In this document: piece after piece, positions 26,701-38,229 of the stretch
How positions within the stretch are numbered: the stretch's first letter is position 1
Layout: every line of letters starts with the position of its first letter
Assembly: GCA_033002965.1 (NCBI GenBank)
Contig: JAURVB010007689.1
Span: 32,065 to 96,064 of the forward strand
DNA: 64,000 nt
From: Piper betle
Taxonomy: Eukaryota; Streptophyta; Magnoliopsida; Piperales; Piperaceae
Direction: 5' to 3'
Made by a program: the position numbers and the translations under genes
The notes under the pieces: generated by a model
What the model was told of the DNA's origin: nothing
Seen by the model: the letters and a program-made list of their open reading frames with translations, nothing else
The model's database searches: none

Positions 26701-28509
26701 AATATATTTGTCAGTTGCTCCAATAAAGCTATTTATTATCCCTTACTGCAAGAATGTTTTTGACGATCCACTTCCTACATTTGTGGTCCAGAGAGTGAAA
26801 GCCCAGAACGAAACTTGATGCTTAGTTGCTCCTATTATATGGGAGAGACTGTTATGAGCATCAGAAAGGTTTGTTTTATTGCTGCTCTTAGTAACTTCTA
26901 TGATATAATTTTTATTTTAAAGGCGCATCTGATTATATTCAAAGAGATTGTTGGCTACATCAAAACTGTGGGCATGATTTAGTGAAACTTATTCCTTTTC
27001 TTTTTCTTTTTTTCTTTCGTTTAGGTGGGGTGGGAAGGGGGTAGGGGAGGTCCATAGAAGAATTTAATGTTTAAATGAGAAAACATAATATGGGATGTGG
27101 CTCTTACCACTTGACCAAGATGGTGAAGGCCAGGCTGGCAAGGGAAACGAGAAATGAATGAGCTTATTCATAGGATTACTTATTATCGTAGGCACCCAAG
27201 AAGAGTATTATAGGTAGTTAGCCATTTAACCTTCTCTTCAGGTAATTTAAGAGAACAGAGAAAATGAGTATCAGTCTAGTTTTAGATTGTTATTGATCAC
27301 TTTTGTGGCTAGTAACATTCTAGTTTATAATTTCGGAATCCAAGGCCGCCAAGACTTATATTAAATTTCAAAGCAACTAATCTGTTAGAACTTGCCACCA
27401 ACCACACTTCAGCTGAGATTTGGTGCACATGATGAGGGCCGATTTTTTAGCCCGGACCCTTGTGATTTTAGGTATTACAATGTGTAGTAGGTTCTCAATT
27501 ATCAATCTGCTTTTCAAACAAATAATGAGTGATACAGTTTGTTGTTCTTGGTGTTCTTTGGACTGATCAAAGTTTGTGGTTCTAGGGATCCTTTTCGTAC
27601 AAGCTGCCTATGGATGACCCCTTCAAAAGCAGCAAAGCAGCTGAATCAATTCTTGAATCTGTAAAAAACAGTGTTGTTGCAACTACATTGTCGGGAAGTG
27701 TGTATGTCTTTATTCCAATTTCAAGGTTGTCTTCTAAAACTTCAAATCTCTACAGTTTTATTTTTTCTTTTCAAATTAGTTTTCGAACCAACAGAGTGTT
27801 GTTTTTGATTTTGCCACAAAAACATCCTTGATTTGGTCTATAAAATAGACCTACTAAGTCGAGTCTTACGTCTACAATTTGACAGTGAAGAGCATGACCT
27901 CTTGGTAGCTGTTCAAGATAAGCTCGCTGCTTATTCTTTGACAGCACCTGTTCTTGGAAATGACCACAGCGAGTTTCGCAGGCGTGGATCTTTGGTATGT
28001 AAAATATTCGAATTATTATTTCATATTAAGTTTTTGGTGTTCAGAATTACCATCAAAAGCTTACGTGAAGACCAATATCATTTCAAATGAATATGTTTTA
28101 ATTATACTGTAGGGGTAAAGATATCATGAAATTTGTCATGGCTCAGTTTAGGAAAGACCAACCCTGCTTGTATGTAGGCACATTTAATCACTATACTTAT
28201 TATCAATTAAGCAGCGCCTTTCTTAGAACTTAAGAAAATTAAGATGAATGATTCATTGAAGTTGCTTTTTGAACAAACATTTCATGAAGAGGGTAGAAGT
28301 TTTATTGCTCCTTGTGTATTCATCAGAAAGGAGTCCCCAGAATGCTAGATGGAGACATGCTAATCCAGTTTTTGGAATTGACTAGTGCACAACAAGCAAC
28401 TGTACTTGGAGCTGATACTTCTACCCCGGGAAGTTCCTTGACGCTTTTACCAACACCTGTCAGTAGTGTTGTTCGCTTGCTTGAATGCATACACTATACA
28501 CTTGGCTAG
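20759..28509 (+). CDS. DDB1/CPSF-A/SF3b130-like protein (MMS1_N plus CPSF_A domains)
   Basis: Homologue of the plant protein annotated in Arabidopsis as a CPSF A-subunit family protein (AT3G11960), a divergent relative of DDB1, CPSF160 and SF3b130. These are triple beta-propeller scaffolds in ubiquitin ligases, mRNA 3' processing or splicing; which complex this clade serves I cannot tell. Fifteen exons join in frame: 20759-20896, 21077-21190, 21521-21600, 21685-21768, 21861-21948, 22069-22232, 22571-24599, 25126-25433, 25523-25817, 25921-26076, 26184-26325, 26792-26868, 27586-27725, 27886-27994, 28327-28509, giving 1,368 residues. Exon 7 (2.0 kb) encodes residues 223-899. Recognisable blocks are FACCGINPEGSLRVVRSGIS, THKPSVEILS and DRPWLLQTARHSLSYTSISF, then the CPSF_A part with VGDCRDGVLLYSYHE and GNDHSEFRRRGS, ending MLDGDMLIQFLELTSAQQ. 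The ATG is in good context (cccATGGcg). An in-frame GTG upstream at 20657 is not needed. Confidence 0.93.
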
Positions 28510-30059
28510 CCAATGGACTGCCAAGGCGCCAACAAGTGCAGGTTGAGAGCGCTTTATTGTCACTTGGTGTCTAGTCAATCTCTGCCCGCCAATAACGGCC
28601 GGTTGTAGATATTGAGTTTTGATGACAATGATCTTGTCTTTTGACCATTCGACCTTGCCGGTTTGAAGCGATTTATTCACGGAGGCCAAATTTACCGCAC
28701 GAAAGAGTTTCCGAATCATCCAAATGAAAGTGCTTTCCCAGTAGTCAGGAGTAACGCATATGTTGATGTTGTACATGATACCTGTCTTGTACTATTGTAG
28801 CTTTTTATTTATCATAATAGAGAAAATTCGGTATAGGAGGTACCTGAATTCATTATTTGGGTATGGAAGTGACAAATTTAAGTTTTTGGGTATGTGAGTC
28901 AGAGTTACAGTAAATTTTAAAATGGCAGAAGGGCTCATCTGGATCAGTTTATTTATTTTTTGTTTTTGAAATTGGATTGGTTATGTTTATATAACTCTCT
29001 AGCAAACTCACTGGCAACGGCCAATGGTACCTTCTTCGGTGATGAGGCTAGGCTCGATCAATAGGAGGCGCGGTGGGGGTGATGGGAGTGGTGTCGATCG
29101 AGGCACGGCGGGGGTGATCGGAGTGGTGTTTCAGGGTTAGATGGTGGCGGCCTGCCCGAGTAACAGGGTAAAGTTCCAAATTACCGGTGGGAAGAAATGT
29201 TATCACCGATGATGTTTGTAGGGAACCCGAAGATTGCAGAGGTATGAATTAAATTGGAGGAAAAGTGGAAGAGCTTCATGTGCTATTACAGTGGCCCCGA
29301 TGGTGTCAATAACCGGAATATTGAAAAAAAAATAGTAGAAGTTGCCAAAAATCCGGCGACTTTTGGTTGTCATTGTGATTCGCAGGAGCGGGAGGAAAGG
29401 GAAGGATAAAAATGGAGGTGGTTGGGTGGGGGATATTGGTTGTAAGGTGGGCGTGGGGATCTGTGTTAGTTTGGTTTTATTGTTTTTTATTTGAGAGGAT
29501 AATAGAGGGGCTATATTGTTTATTTGCGTTAATTGACTTTTTTTAAGCAATTTTTTGAGTAAACTTATTTTTCTATTAATTTATTTTTTCAGTCAATTTA
29601 TTTTTGATTGATTTTTTTAATCAACTTATTTTTTGCAATTAACTTATTTTATAAACTTATTTTATAATTATCTTTTTTTATTAATTTATTTTTAAAAAAT
29701 ATTAATACACGTATTATGACAGATATTATGAAAAATAAATTGATTAAATTTAATTAATTCATTTACATTTGCAATTGATAAAAAATAAACTAATTAAAAA
29801 TAAGTTGATAAAATATAGGTCATGTCATTAATCATATTTTGACTACACAAATACATTTTTGTGAGTATATTTCTATAAATGTTCGTTTGTACATATTTAT
29901 GAGACAAATATTTATATTTATTCGAAAAATATTTATATTTATCCGATCACGTATATAATTGTTAAAATTTAAACTTATTCATTCATGTGATAAACTCTAG
30001 AGAATTGCTCTATGCTATTCTAAATTGCCAGAAGAGATTACGAGAGAACTAGTTTATTC
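28510..30059. other. Intergenic DNA downstream of the CPSF-A-like gene
   Basis: 3'UTR, then anonymous sequence including a GC-rich patch near 29035-29150 (ggtgggggtgat-type repeats) and a very AT-rich patch at 29530-29990. I recognise no gene on either strand. Confidence 0.5.
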
Positions 30060-32060
30060 TGTTCCAAGATGGAAGAAGAAAATTTATACAGGGATGGCTA
30101 TGATTCCCCCACCCTAAATGGTAGAACTGAGAAATTCTTCAAACGCCTATATAAACACACACAGGGGGGCTCGTATACTGAAAGAAAAAGAAACAAAAGA
30201 AAGAAGCATGAAGAAGAAAGGTTGAACCAGGGGCAAAGGTTGCCTTCCAATTGCTGCCATATTGCTGATGCGGACGTGAAGAACTTTGCCGACGGATTGC
30301 CGCAATAGTTTGTTGCCTCACAACCCTGCTTTATTGTCACGAGTGAGCCATAACCAGAGCTGCGCTGCTGCCGTGGTCATTGCTACACATCCAACATCTG
30401 TGAAGCTCTGGCCTAGCTTGGAACGTTGTTCTTGCCCGCCAAACAAAGGAGTCCAGGTCGTTGCCCGCCTATTGAGGAGCTTTTGAGGAGTTTACTGTCA
30501 GCCTAGTTGCTCCAAGTTGTTGCCTTTGACAAGCCTCGCCGGAGCATAGCCGCAGAAGGTTCCCCCAGAGGTTTGGAGTTTTCCCATGTTGCCGCTTTGC
30601 CGATCGCTGCACATCGTCGTGCAACCCTACCTCGTTGAGAAGGAAGTCTGCTATTATCCACCAAGGAAAGGCGTTGCTGCCACATCCTGCTGCTGCCGAA
30701 GTCGTCGCCGATGCCTAAAGGTCACAGCCTTGTTGCATCGGATTTACCTGAAAGGGAAGTATTATCTTTTGCAGGTAAAAATAGGGGACGTATTAGGAGG
30801 AATTCTTGCTGCTATCCATCACTGATTGCCGGCAGCCCATCACCATCTCCACTCGCCAAGGGAAGGAGGAGTTTTCCAGTACTCAACCGAGAAAAAGTAC
30901 TCGGGTTGCCATGCCCCTACCTCGCCGGAGTCGGAGAAGACGTTGCCCAGAGCAAGGGGAATAGCAGAGAAAACAGATATCTTCCGGAGAGTGCTCCGAT
31001 TAACCAATACCGTCTTCAGTCATACACTCGCCACCGATCTAATTTCCGTTACGCCGACTATCATCCCTGACCAAGTTTTATTGCCGGAGACTCAAGCCAT
31101 CGCCGGAATTCTGCCAGCAAGCTGCCGATTGGAAAAGTCAGAAAAGAGAGTAGCGAAGGTCTGATTTTGCTAATTTTTTTCGACCAGCGCCGCTCGTTCC
31201 GAGCCCTTCCGTTGTGATCAAGTGAAGATGATGGAATGATATAGAAACCCAAACGGAGATCCACCAGATTTCATCGCCGAGGTCACCGAAAAAATTGAGA
31301 AGTGACCAATCGGAGCTACGTAGCACAAAAGTGTAGAAAAGTGTCTAACTTTCCGTCCTCTGACCGACCGACTGGAGCCACCACCGACAGTTGAACCACC
31401 GTCAAGAGACCCATAGGTCTGTGATCTACAGTTCTAGCCAATCTCTACCACCTTTAGCTGTCGGAAAAGCCACCGCCGGAGCCACCAAAACCACCATTGC
31501 ACCGCCGCTGTAGCAGGGTTGTCGGACCTGTTTACTGCTGACCGCATCTGCTTTTGTCGTGTCTAAGACCAAATCCTTCTTCCCAGTCTGCGTCCGCGAA
31601 GCCAGTCCGTGACCAGTTACAAAACTGCGGCCAGGATTGGAGCTGGTGTACCGTACACCACCCGTAGACCAGCGCACGCAGAAAGAAAAGAAAATGACGT
31701 ACGCCATCCAGCCCGATCCAGCATTTCTTTGGTTTGAAACAACCTGGAACGACCTGGTTCAACCTATCAACACTCTAGAAATAATTTGAATGCCTTCCAG
31801 ACTGATCAGGACAAATTTATCTAAAGGCAGCAAAAATTCATTATTTTGTATAAATTGTAAAAATCATATGAGAAATAGTGGATTGTGAGTATTAATCTCA
31901 TCGTGGCTTGACTTAGGGATTCAAGTTGAACCCTAAGGAACTACGTAAAAAATTTCTTGCGCATCATTTTGTTGTTTGTAACATTTTTTATTTTTTATCG
32001 CACTATCTCTTTGCACAGCAAGGGCGTTTCGGTCCCACCGAACTTTAAATCCGAATTACA
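30060..32060 (+). mobile_element. Possible long LTR or LTR remnant, Copia-like
   Basis: A TATA box (cctatataaacacac, near 30147) precedes about 1.5 kb of GC-richer, stop-rich, non-coding sequence. This ends in a T-rich tract with ttgaaccctaaggaactacg, which resembles the 3' part of long Copia-type LTRs. I could not fix either end and found no primer-binding site or target duplication, so the call is tentative. Open frames inside are short, overlap on both strands and look like no known protein. Confidence 0.25.
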
Positions 32061-32689
32061 AAAGAACCGATTCAAGGGGGCGGACGATCCCGCACCCAAA
32101 CAATGTTTTAGCAAACAATTTGATAATGTTTTAGACAACTTTTTAAATTAACTTATTATTTTATTAATGTATTATTTGATGATATTATAATTAACCTACT
32201 AATAAAACGATTTAGATGGCATCATTTGTTAGGGAAGTGACATTGATAACATTGAATGCTTTTATTTTGAGAGAGTGTTTTTTTGTTGATATCTTTTGTC
32301 GCGGTGTGCATACGAGTGGGTAATATACTAGTAATAAGTAAATATAAAATATTGAACTTAAACTCAATGTAAAGTCAAGATACATGGATGAAATCATTAT
32401 ATTCAATTTCTAATTGCACTCAAAATAAAGTTTATAAAAAATTTATAAAGGAGGCGGAGCAAGCAACGGCCAGAGGCGGCCGGGGAGGGCGGCTGGGGAG
32501 GAGGAGTGAGATTTTTTTTTAAGATTTGCAAATTTGAACCGTTCTTATAATCAAACAATCCAGATTAGGCCGTGAAGTATATGTTTATTGATTGAAGGAG
32601 GAATTCAGGAAAGAAAAAAATTTAGAGAACATGGGAACCAATTTTTTCCCCCGGCTATACACAGTGGTAGTGATTTTTTTTTAGGATAT

Positions 32690-35161
32690 GCCTCTGCTCG
32701 TGCATCACCTGATTCAACTTCACCTTCACCTTGCGCCAGTTTCACTGTACATTTATGAGACAAATCACAATCTCCCTTCTGTAATTGGGGCATCTCAAAA
32801 TCCCCACCGGCTGCGAAGTCGTTGACAGTTTTGAAATCAGGAGTAGTAACTTGCATGGCAAACTCCAGAAGTGTCAAGATGGTTGCCAAGCAAATTCGGA
32901 GGGAGCTTTCTGACATGCTGCTCATTGATAAGGTTCTCCAGTATGCTGTTCTACCCGAGGCTTCTCTTGGGGCCGACAGTTATCCCTCGTCACTCACAAC
33001 GATAAGCGACGTGGAGGTTTCTAGCGATTTGCGGGTAGGCCTGCACATGATGATAAATCCCTTAATTTTGATTTCATTATACTTCTTTTTGAGTTTGTGT
33101 TACATCATAGTATCTACCAGGAGTTAAAATTCTGACTAATCAATTAGATATACTTCAAAGCATTTCTTCCTGAAAACTGACTAATCTATTCGATTATTGT
33201 TTGGACTGTAGAATCTCTTTTTATTTTAAAAACTTGGAACATCCTTGGGTGAGATGTTTGTTGATATTCCTGCTAGAAGAAATGGCAATCCTAGCTCTCC
33301 ATTTGTTGAGATATGTCATCTCGTGAAGAAGAAAGAAAAGGCGATTGCATAATTTTCACCGAAACTCTGCATATGCCCAAAGCACATTGGCGCACTCCCT
33401 ATCCTAACAAAGCATTCTGATCTCTCGGTTCTTTTCCTTTTTTTTCTTTGTTTTAAATGATAACATGTAATGATTATTGAGCTTTGTTTCATTTGCTTAC
33501 ATTTCTTTAGGTGCAACTCTTACCCTTAAAACACGTTTACCATACCAATTCTATTTCGAAGTCAAGGATCTGGTAATGATTTTTGCATATTTTTTATCAG
33601 AGATTGCATTATTTGACGTGGGTTTTCGCAACCACATTCACAGATTGCTTGTATCATAGTCTACACTGGGCGTTAGAATATTGAGTTTATAACTGAAATA
33701 GAATAATTGTGCATGCCATTTAGTGGTTAAAGTATATGTTTCTATATTTGGAGACAAAAGGGTCAGAGAAGTAGCGACGGCTGGATTGAAGTCCAAGGCA
33801 AAATATGTTCGCGGTGTACCGGGAAAGCGTATGAAGTTACGACTAACTCGCGGAGATACGTTTCATAGAGGATGAGTCGCAAGAGCGTGGTAGCAGGGTA
33901 TGCCTTATAACTTCTCTAAGTCTCTCAACAGGACACTTTGTGAAAAATATTTCAATTGTTGGGTTTATCTCACAGTTTGGAGGTGAACGGTGATTTATAT
34001 ATAAATTAATGAGAAAAGTCTTATTCCTTAAACTAGTTTTTAGATAAAAAAAGACTTGTAAAACAAATTTTAAATCTCTTTTGGAAGCCCGTATCAAAAC
34101 CAAGTTGGTTTTAGTATTGCCTCAGTTTGCCTTAAATTAGAGTCTCACTTTATTATAACATATGGGCCCAATATATAATGAGATAGAGAGGATTCAGATG
34201 CTCGATTTAGAGTCTCTTTTGTGACTTAGCATGTCGTGAGGAAGGAGAGTGAGGAGGGTGAAGGGGAGTGGGGAAAAGGGGAGAATTATTGTGTGTATCA
34301 TATATCATATTTAGAGGTGACTGGTGACTTATATACAAACTAATGGAAAAGTCTTATTCATTGAACTAACTTTTAAATTAAAAGAGGCCCATAAAATAAG
34401 GCCTAATACATTTTTCTTTTTATGATACAAAATATTTTTTCCCTTTAGGAATACTGCACTCTAACAGTTGGCTATCTTGTGTTTGGCATGATTATTTGAT
34501 AAAGAAGTAGGATTTTGTTCTGATCCTTTATAAAGTAATTTTTTAATGTTTTTCAAGCACTTGTGACATTTTTTTAATTTGCTGTAATAGTACTTATTGT
34601 CTGAATATTATGAATCCACGATTAAAGTATATAGCAAAGCACATCAAGCTATTTGTGTTATATTTTAGGTTTTTTTCTCTAGTTCTCAACAGTCTGTGCC
34701 GGACAATATATATGCCCAAAGGCCAAAAGTAAGAAATACGTAAAAGGCTATCATACCGTGCCCGGGAATAATACAAGATTTACATCATAGGTTGGGTGAG
34801 ATCTCTATCCTGCCAGTTTGTATGTATTTTAGAGGCTGTTTGTAAAAAAGATGGAAGAAAGGGGTGGATGAAGGATAGAAAGAAGGTAGTTTCTAAAAGA
34901 TTATGATATAACAAGTAACTGAACCTCTCATAATCTGTCTGTAATTAAACAATTTCAGGTTTTTCGGTCATGCTTTTTCATCCTTGAACTGCTTACGAAT
35001 TCGTGACCTTAGTCCACTACATTCACACCTGCAGGTGATAGCCATATTGGATAGAATAAAGGATAAAAAGTGACGAAGAGCTGTCTTCATCCAATTCAAC
35101 TAAGCAAGATGATGACCGGGACGAAGAGGACCAGGACGAGGGCATTGTTTATGTAGATTAG
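32690..35161 (+). pseudogene. Ribosome-binding factor A (RBFA, plastid type) pseudogene, copy 1
   Basis: Derived from a gene for RBFA, a KH-fold 30S maturation factor. Exon 1 (to about 33032) encodes VKMVAKQIRRELSDMLLIDK and LPEASLGADSYPSSLTTISD. Exon 2 (about 33723-33897) encodes VYVSIFGDKRVREVATAGLK and YVRGVPGKRMKLRLT. Exon 3 (35035-35161) encodes VIAILDRIKDKK and an acidic tail ending EDQDEGIVYVD. The order and introns of the family are kept, so this is a DNA-level copy rather than a retrocopy. Lesions: a stop in the transit-peptide region (near 32757), an exon-2 acceptor leaving the frame one base short, an extra base near 33849 and another near 35071, after each of which the family sequence resumes in a shifted frame. 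A 0.7-kb intron 1 and 1.1-kb intron 2 remain. Confidence 0.85.
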
Positions 35162-35918
35162 TTTAATATATCAAGAATACATTGCATTAAAGATGCTGGT
35201 GATATTCTGATTTATTGTGCTCAAAAGTGTTTCTTAAACATTTTTACTTTTTTTATCTTTGTAGCCAGATTTAGATGTTGCCCATGGTGAGTGCTTCTGG
35301 AGCATCATGAGCATTCCAATAATAAAATTTTTATTTTGTTTAACTTCCTACTATGCCTCTAATTTTCAACCCATGAATGAAAAAATAAAATAAAATTTTT
35401 TTGTCCTTACATAAGGATAAAAAAATAACCTTGATGGGAAATTAATTAAAATAATAATTTATTTATATAATTATTATATGCTTTATTTTAGTAGATATAT
35501 TTTATTTTATATTATTTATTTATTATATATATTAATTACTTCTAATTATTTTAATATTAAAAAATGTTTTATAATGTGTCTCTTTCATTTCATCAATTAA
35601 CAAGTATCAAATTTATCTCGTTATCACTTAATAATTGTGTTTGTATAACAGCGTTAGTTTTAAAGGTGATTAAACGTTTTTTAAAATGAGGAGAGGTAAG
35701 TGATTAGTTGAAATATGGCTGAATGATGATTTGCCTTAATTTAGAGGGACTAAAATATATTTTGCTTAAAAAATTATGGGGAAAAAATGAAATATAAAGC
35801 CATGCATAAAAATCATGAAGGTTGATATCATTGTGTTTATTTGGCAAGCTGTTACTAGGCGTACAATCGACTTAGTATGGGTAGGAGGTACGTAAAATAA
35901 TTTCACGATAGCGCATAT
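35162..35918. other. AT-rich spacer
   Basis: No coding signal on either strand. Strongly AT-rich at 35320-35660. Confidence 0.6.
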
Positions 35919-35930
35919 TTTTATATATTG
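35919..35930 (+). promoter_or_regulatory. TATA box of the Asp/His-repeat protein gene
   Basis: The sequence tttttatatattgg lies about 80 bp upstream of the well-placed ATG at 36003, a spacing consistent with a short leader. It supports transcription of the downstream frame but does not prove it. Confidence 0.5.
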
Positions 35931-36002
35931 GAAGCTTGCAGTATTCAAGCCACTCATTACTATCGCTTCTTGCTCCACTCCTCCTCGTTCTGGGCGGCGG
36001 CC

Positions 36003-36960
36003 ATGGCTCAATCCATCAACGCAATAATCTTGTTCGTCATCTTAGTTCTCACGGCAATTTTCCGCTCATTGCTCTACATCGGCGCTTTCTCCGGTCGATT
36101 TGACGTCGTCTTGGTGGCAATCTTGGCCATCATCTTCCTCGCGATTGATCTCCCTCGCCACCTATCGACTGTTCAACACACCTATTTTCCGATCAACCAT
36201 GTTCTTGGAGGCGGCGATGGTCGACCTCGTCGACAGAACGCACATCAAGATTCTCGCACTTCTTGTCGGGGCATTTCTCCGCACATTGTTCTTCCTCGAC
36301 TGCTTCACCGGCCGATTGGTGGTTGTCTTGATGGCAATAGTGGCCAGCATCTTCTTCGCAGGGATCTACTTCGTCGTCTTTCTATCGCGTAATGCACCTG
36401 TTCCCCAGCCTACCGATGACGACAACAATGAGGAGGACGGTGGTGATGAAGAAGGCCCAGTGGCCAGGAATGATCACGACATCGAGAATACTCCTACAGC
36501 TGCAGATCATGAGGTAGATATCGATGATCAAGATCATGAACCGCCGGCCAGGGATGATCCCAGCATGCAAAGTTCTACGTCTGATCATGCAGAGGCCGTT
36601 GAGTGGGGTGTAGAAGATCATGATCAAGATCATGACCCGCCGACAAGAGATGATCACGTCGACATGCCGAGCAATGCATCTGAACATGAGGTAGATGATG
36701 ACCAAGATCACCATGACCCGCCTACACAAGATGATCAAGTTGACATGCCGAGCACTGAGTTTGATCATGAGGTAGATGATGATCAAGATCATGATGACCC
36801 GCCAACAAGAGATGATCACGACGGGCAGAGTACTGTTACTGCGCCTGATCACGAGGTAGGTGATGATCAAGATGTCGAGCTCGCCTCCTCGGCCGAATCA
36901 CTGCCGGAGACCATCAGTCCGGAGCTTAGCTCTCTTCCCTCTACATTCCTACCGCGGTGA
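36003..36960 (+). CDS. Unrecognised membrane protein with Asp/His-rich tandem repeats (frameshifted)
   Basis: I do not recognise this gene. ATG 36003 is in strong context (gcggccATGGct) and opens a frame with two hydrophobic segments (AIILFVILVLTAIFRSLLYI and FDVVLVAILAIIFLAI). Near 36150 this frame stops making sense, while the neighbouring frame continues with a second, similar hydrophobic pair (IKILALLVGAFLRTLFFLDC and VVVLMAIVASIFFAGIYFVV). The segments GAFSGRFDVVLVAI and DCFTGRLVVVLMAI align, so the membrane half looks internally duplicated. From about 36405 to the stop at 36958-36960 the chain is hydrophilic and acidic, with four to five repeats of 27-28 residues like HEVDDDQDHDDPPTRDDH. 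Either a one-base indel (real or assembly) breaks one gene, or translation starts at the second-frame ATG 36199. I infer an integral membrane protein with an acidic, possibly metal-binding tail. The strand is supported by the TATA box and start context. Confidence 0.5.
36505..36880 (+). repeat. Coding minisatellite, 81-84-bp period, in the Asp/His-repeat gene
   Basis: Units begin gatcatgaggtagat or close variants at 36505, 36682, 36763 and 36847, with a degenerate unit near 36580. Spacings of 81 and 84 bp keep the reading frame. The repeat gives alternating Asp/His clusters followed by a PPTRDD-like motif. Confidence 0.85.
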
Positions 36961-37964
36961 AAGAATGAGAAGATCGCAATATACTGGCCACGGTGAACTT
37001 GTTAATTTCTTGGACGATCGCTTTTGCACCTGGCCAATTCCATCTCTTGTTCTCAGAACGGTTTTCCTTCTTTTCTGTCGATTTTCAATTCTCTGTCTTC
37101 CCGAAAGACGAGACTTTGGTCCCTTAGTAGATCATTTAGTGCAATAGCAGTAGATTTCTTGATGGACTTTTCGTAGATGTTGTTTTGATGGTGGTCTATC
37201 TTTCTCATGAGTTGGTGCATGCATGCATGGAGTTGTAAAATTACCATAAGGCTTCGTTTCTTCTGATCGAGTTGGTGATTTTCTGGGTTCTTTATTCTGT
37301 TCGGAAGGATCTGTAATTGTATGCTTGCAACCATTTCGTGAATGATTAGAGTTTTGGAGAATAGTTATGCTCGGTTTCTGTCATCTAAGCATGTATCCGA
37401 GTTTGTGCAATCTAGCCTATGGGACACTGTTTACAATGTGAAACCAGAACTTGTTCTAGCTTCGTTCTGCAATGTGTGGATTTGTGGCATTGGAGGTCTG
37501 AACACGGAATTGGATTTGAAGGTTGAGATCATCAAATGTTGTGAGCCTGAAATTTGTAATAGAATGTCAGTTTGGTTTCTCAGCTGCTTGGCCGATATCT
37601 CGTTTAGATTCTTCCCAGGCATGAACTCAGAAAGTTCCCTGGTAGCTTCGAAACTATTTCATCAAAAATATCGTTTCAGATTCCTTGTGGATTTGTTGCA
37701 ATCACTGGCAATAGTCGAGGTAGCTTCTCGATTAGTTCTGTATACAAATTAAGCCCATGATGTTATCAATTTGAAAGTGGTTTGTTCTGTTCAAGAAAGT
37801 TTATTGATCATGTCCTGGGTACTACTGATGTAAACGTGTGAATTACTTCCTTTTTCACGTCAATAACATCGAATCAAGTGATTTGCATGCGACTCAAGGA
37901 CATTTCTGAAATATATATTTGAAGTCTTACTGTTCATATAATATTTATTGATTAGTGTTCATAG
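36961..37964. other. Downstream region of the Asp/His-repeat gene
   Basis: Probable 3'UTR, then unassigned sequence. It contains one open frame at 37342-37752 (136 codons, +) starting with ATG but with no family resemblance I can name and no clear promoter, so I do not call it a gene. Confidence 0.5.
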
Positions 37965-38229
37965 TATATACAGTGATAGTGATCGTTGGACCTGCTCGTG
38001 CATCAGCTCTTTCACCTTCACCTCGTGCCATTTTCATGCGTACATCCATCCATCTGACAAATCACAATCTTCTCTGTAACCGGGGCACCTCCAAAATCCG
38101 CACCGGTCTTGTTGCCAGTTTCGAAATCAGTAGTAGAAATTTGCTTGGCAAACTCGAGAAGGGTCAAGGATGGTTGCCAACCAAATTAAGAGGGAGCTTT
38201 CTGATATGCTGCTTACTACTGAAAAGGTT
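37965..38229 (+). pseudogene. RBFA pseudogene fragment, copy 2 (exon 1 only)
   Basis: This segment matches the start of copy 1 (32655-32935) closely at DNA level, from the shared intron-like tract before ctgctcgtgcatca through the MVANQIKRELSDML-like coding stretch (ggttgccaaccaaattaagagggagc). It then breaks off after actactgaaaagg, so no KH-domain remainder follows. The frame that is open upstream differs from the one encoding the conserved motif, so it is frameshifted as well as truncated. It lies 5 kb from copy 1 in the same orientation. Confidence 0.75.

Noticed and set aside
30586..31164. Overlapping frames of 60-119 codons
   Set aside because: Stop-rich, mutually overlapping and in both strands within a probable LTR; no recognisable protein.
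36382..36870. Minus-strand frame of 162 codons antisense to the Asp/His repeat
   Set aside because: It is the mirror of the in-frame repeat on the plus strand, with no promoter or family resemblance; the plus strand has the TATA box and start context.
37342..37752. 136-codon ATG frame on the plus strand
   Set aside because: No family resemblance, no clear promoter, ordinary AT-rich composition; could be chance or part of a 3'UTR.
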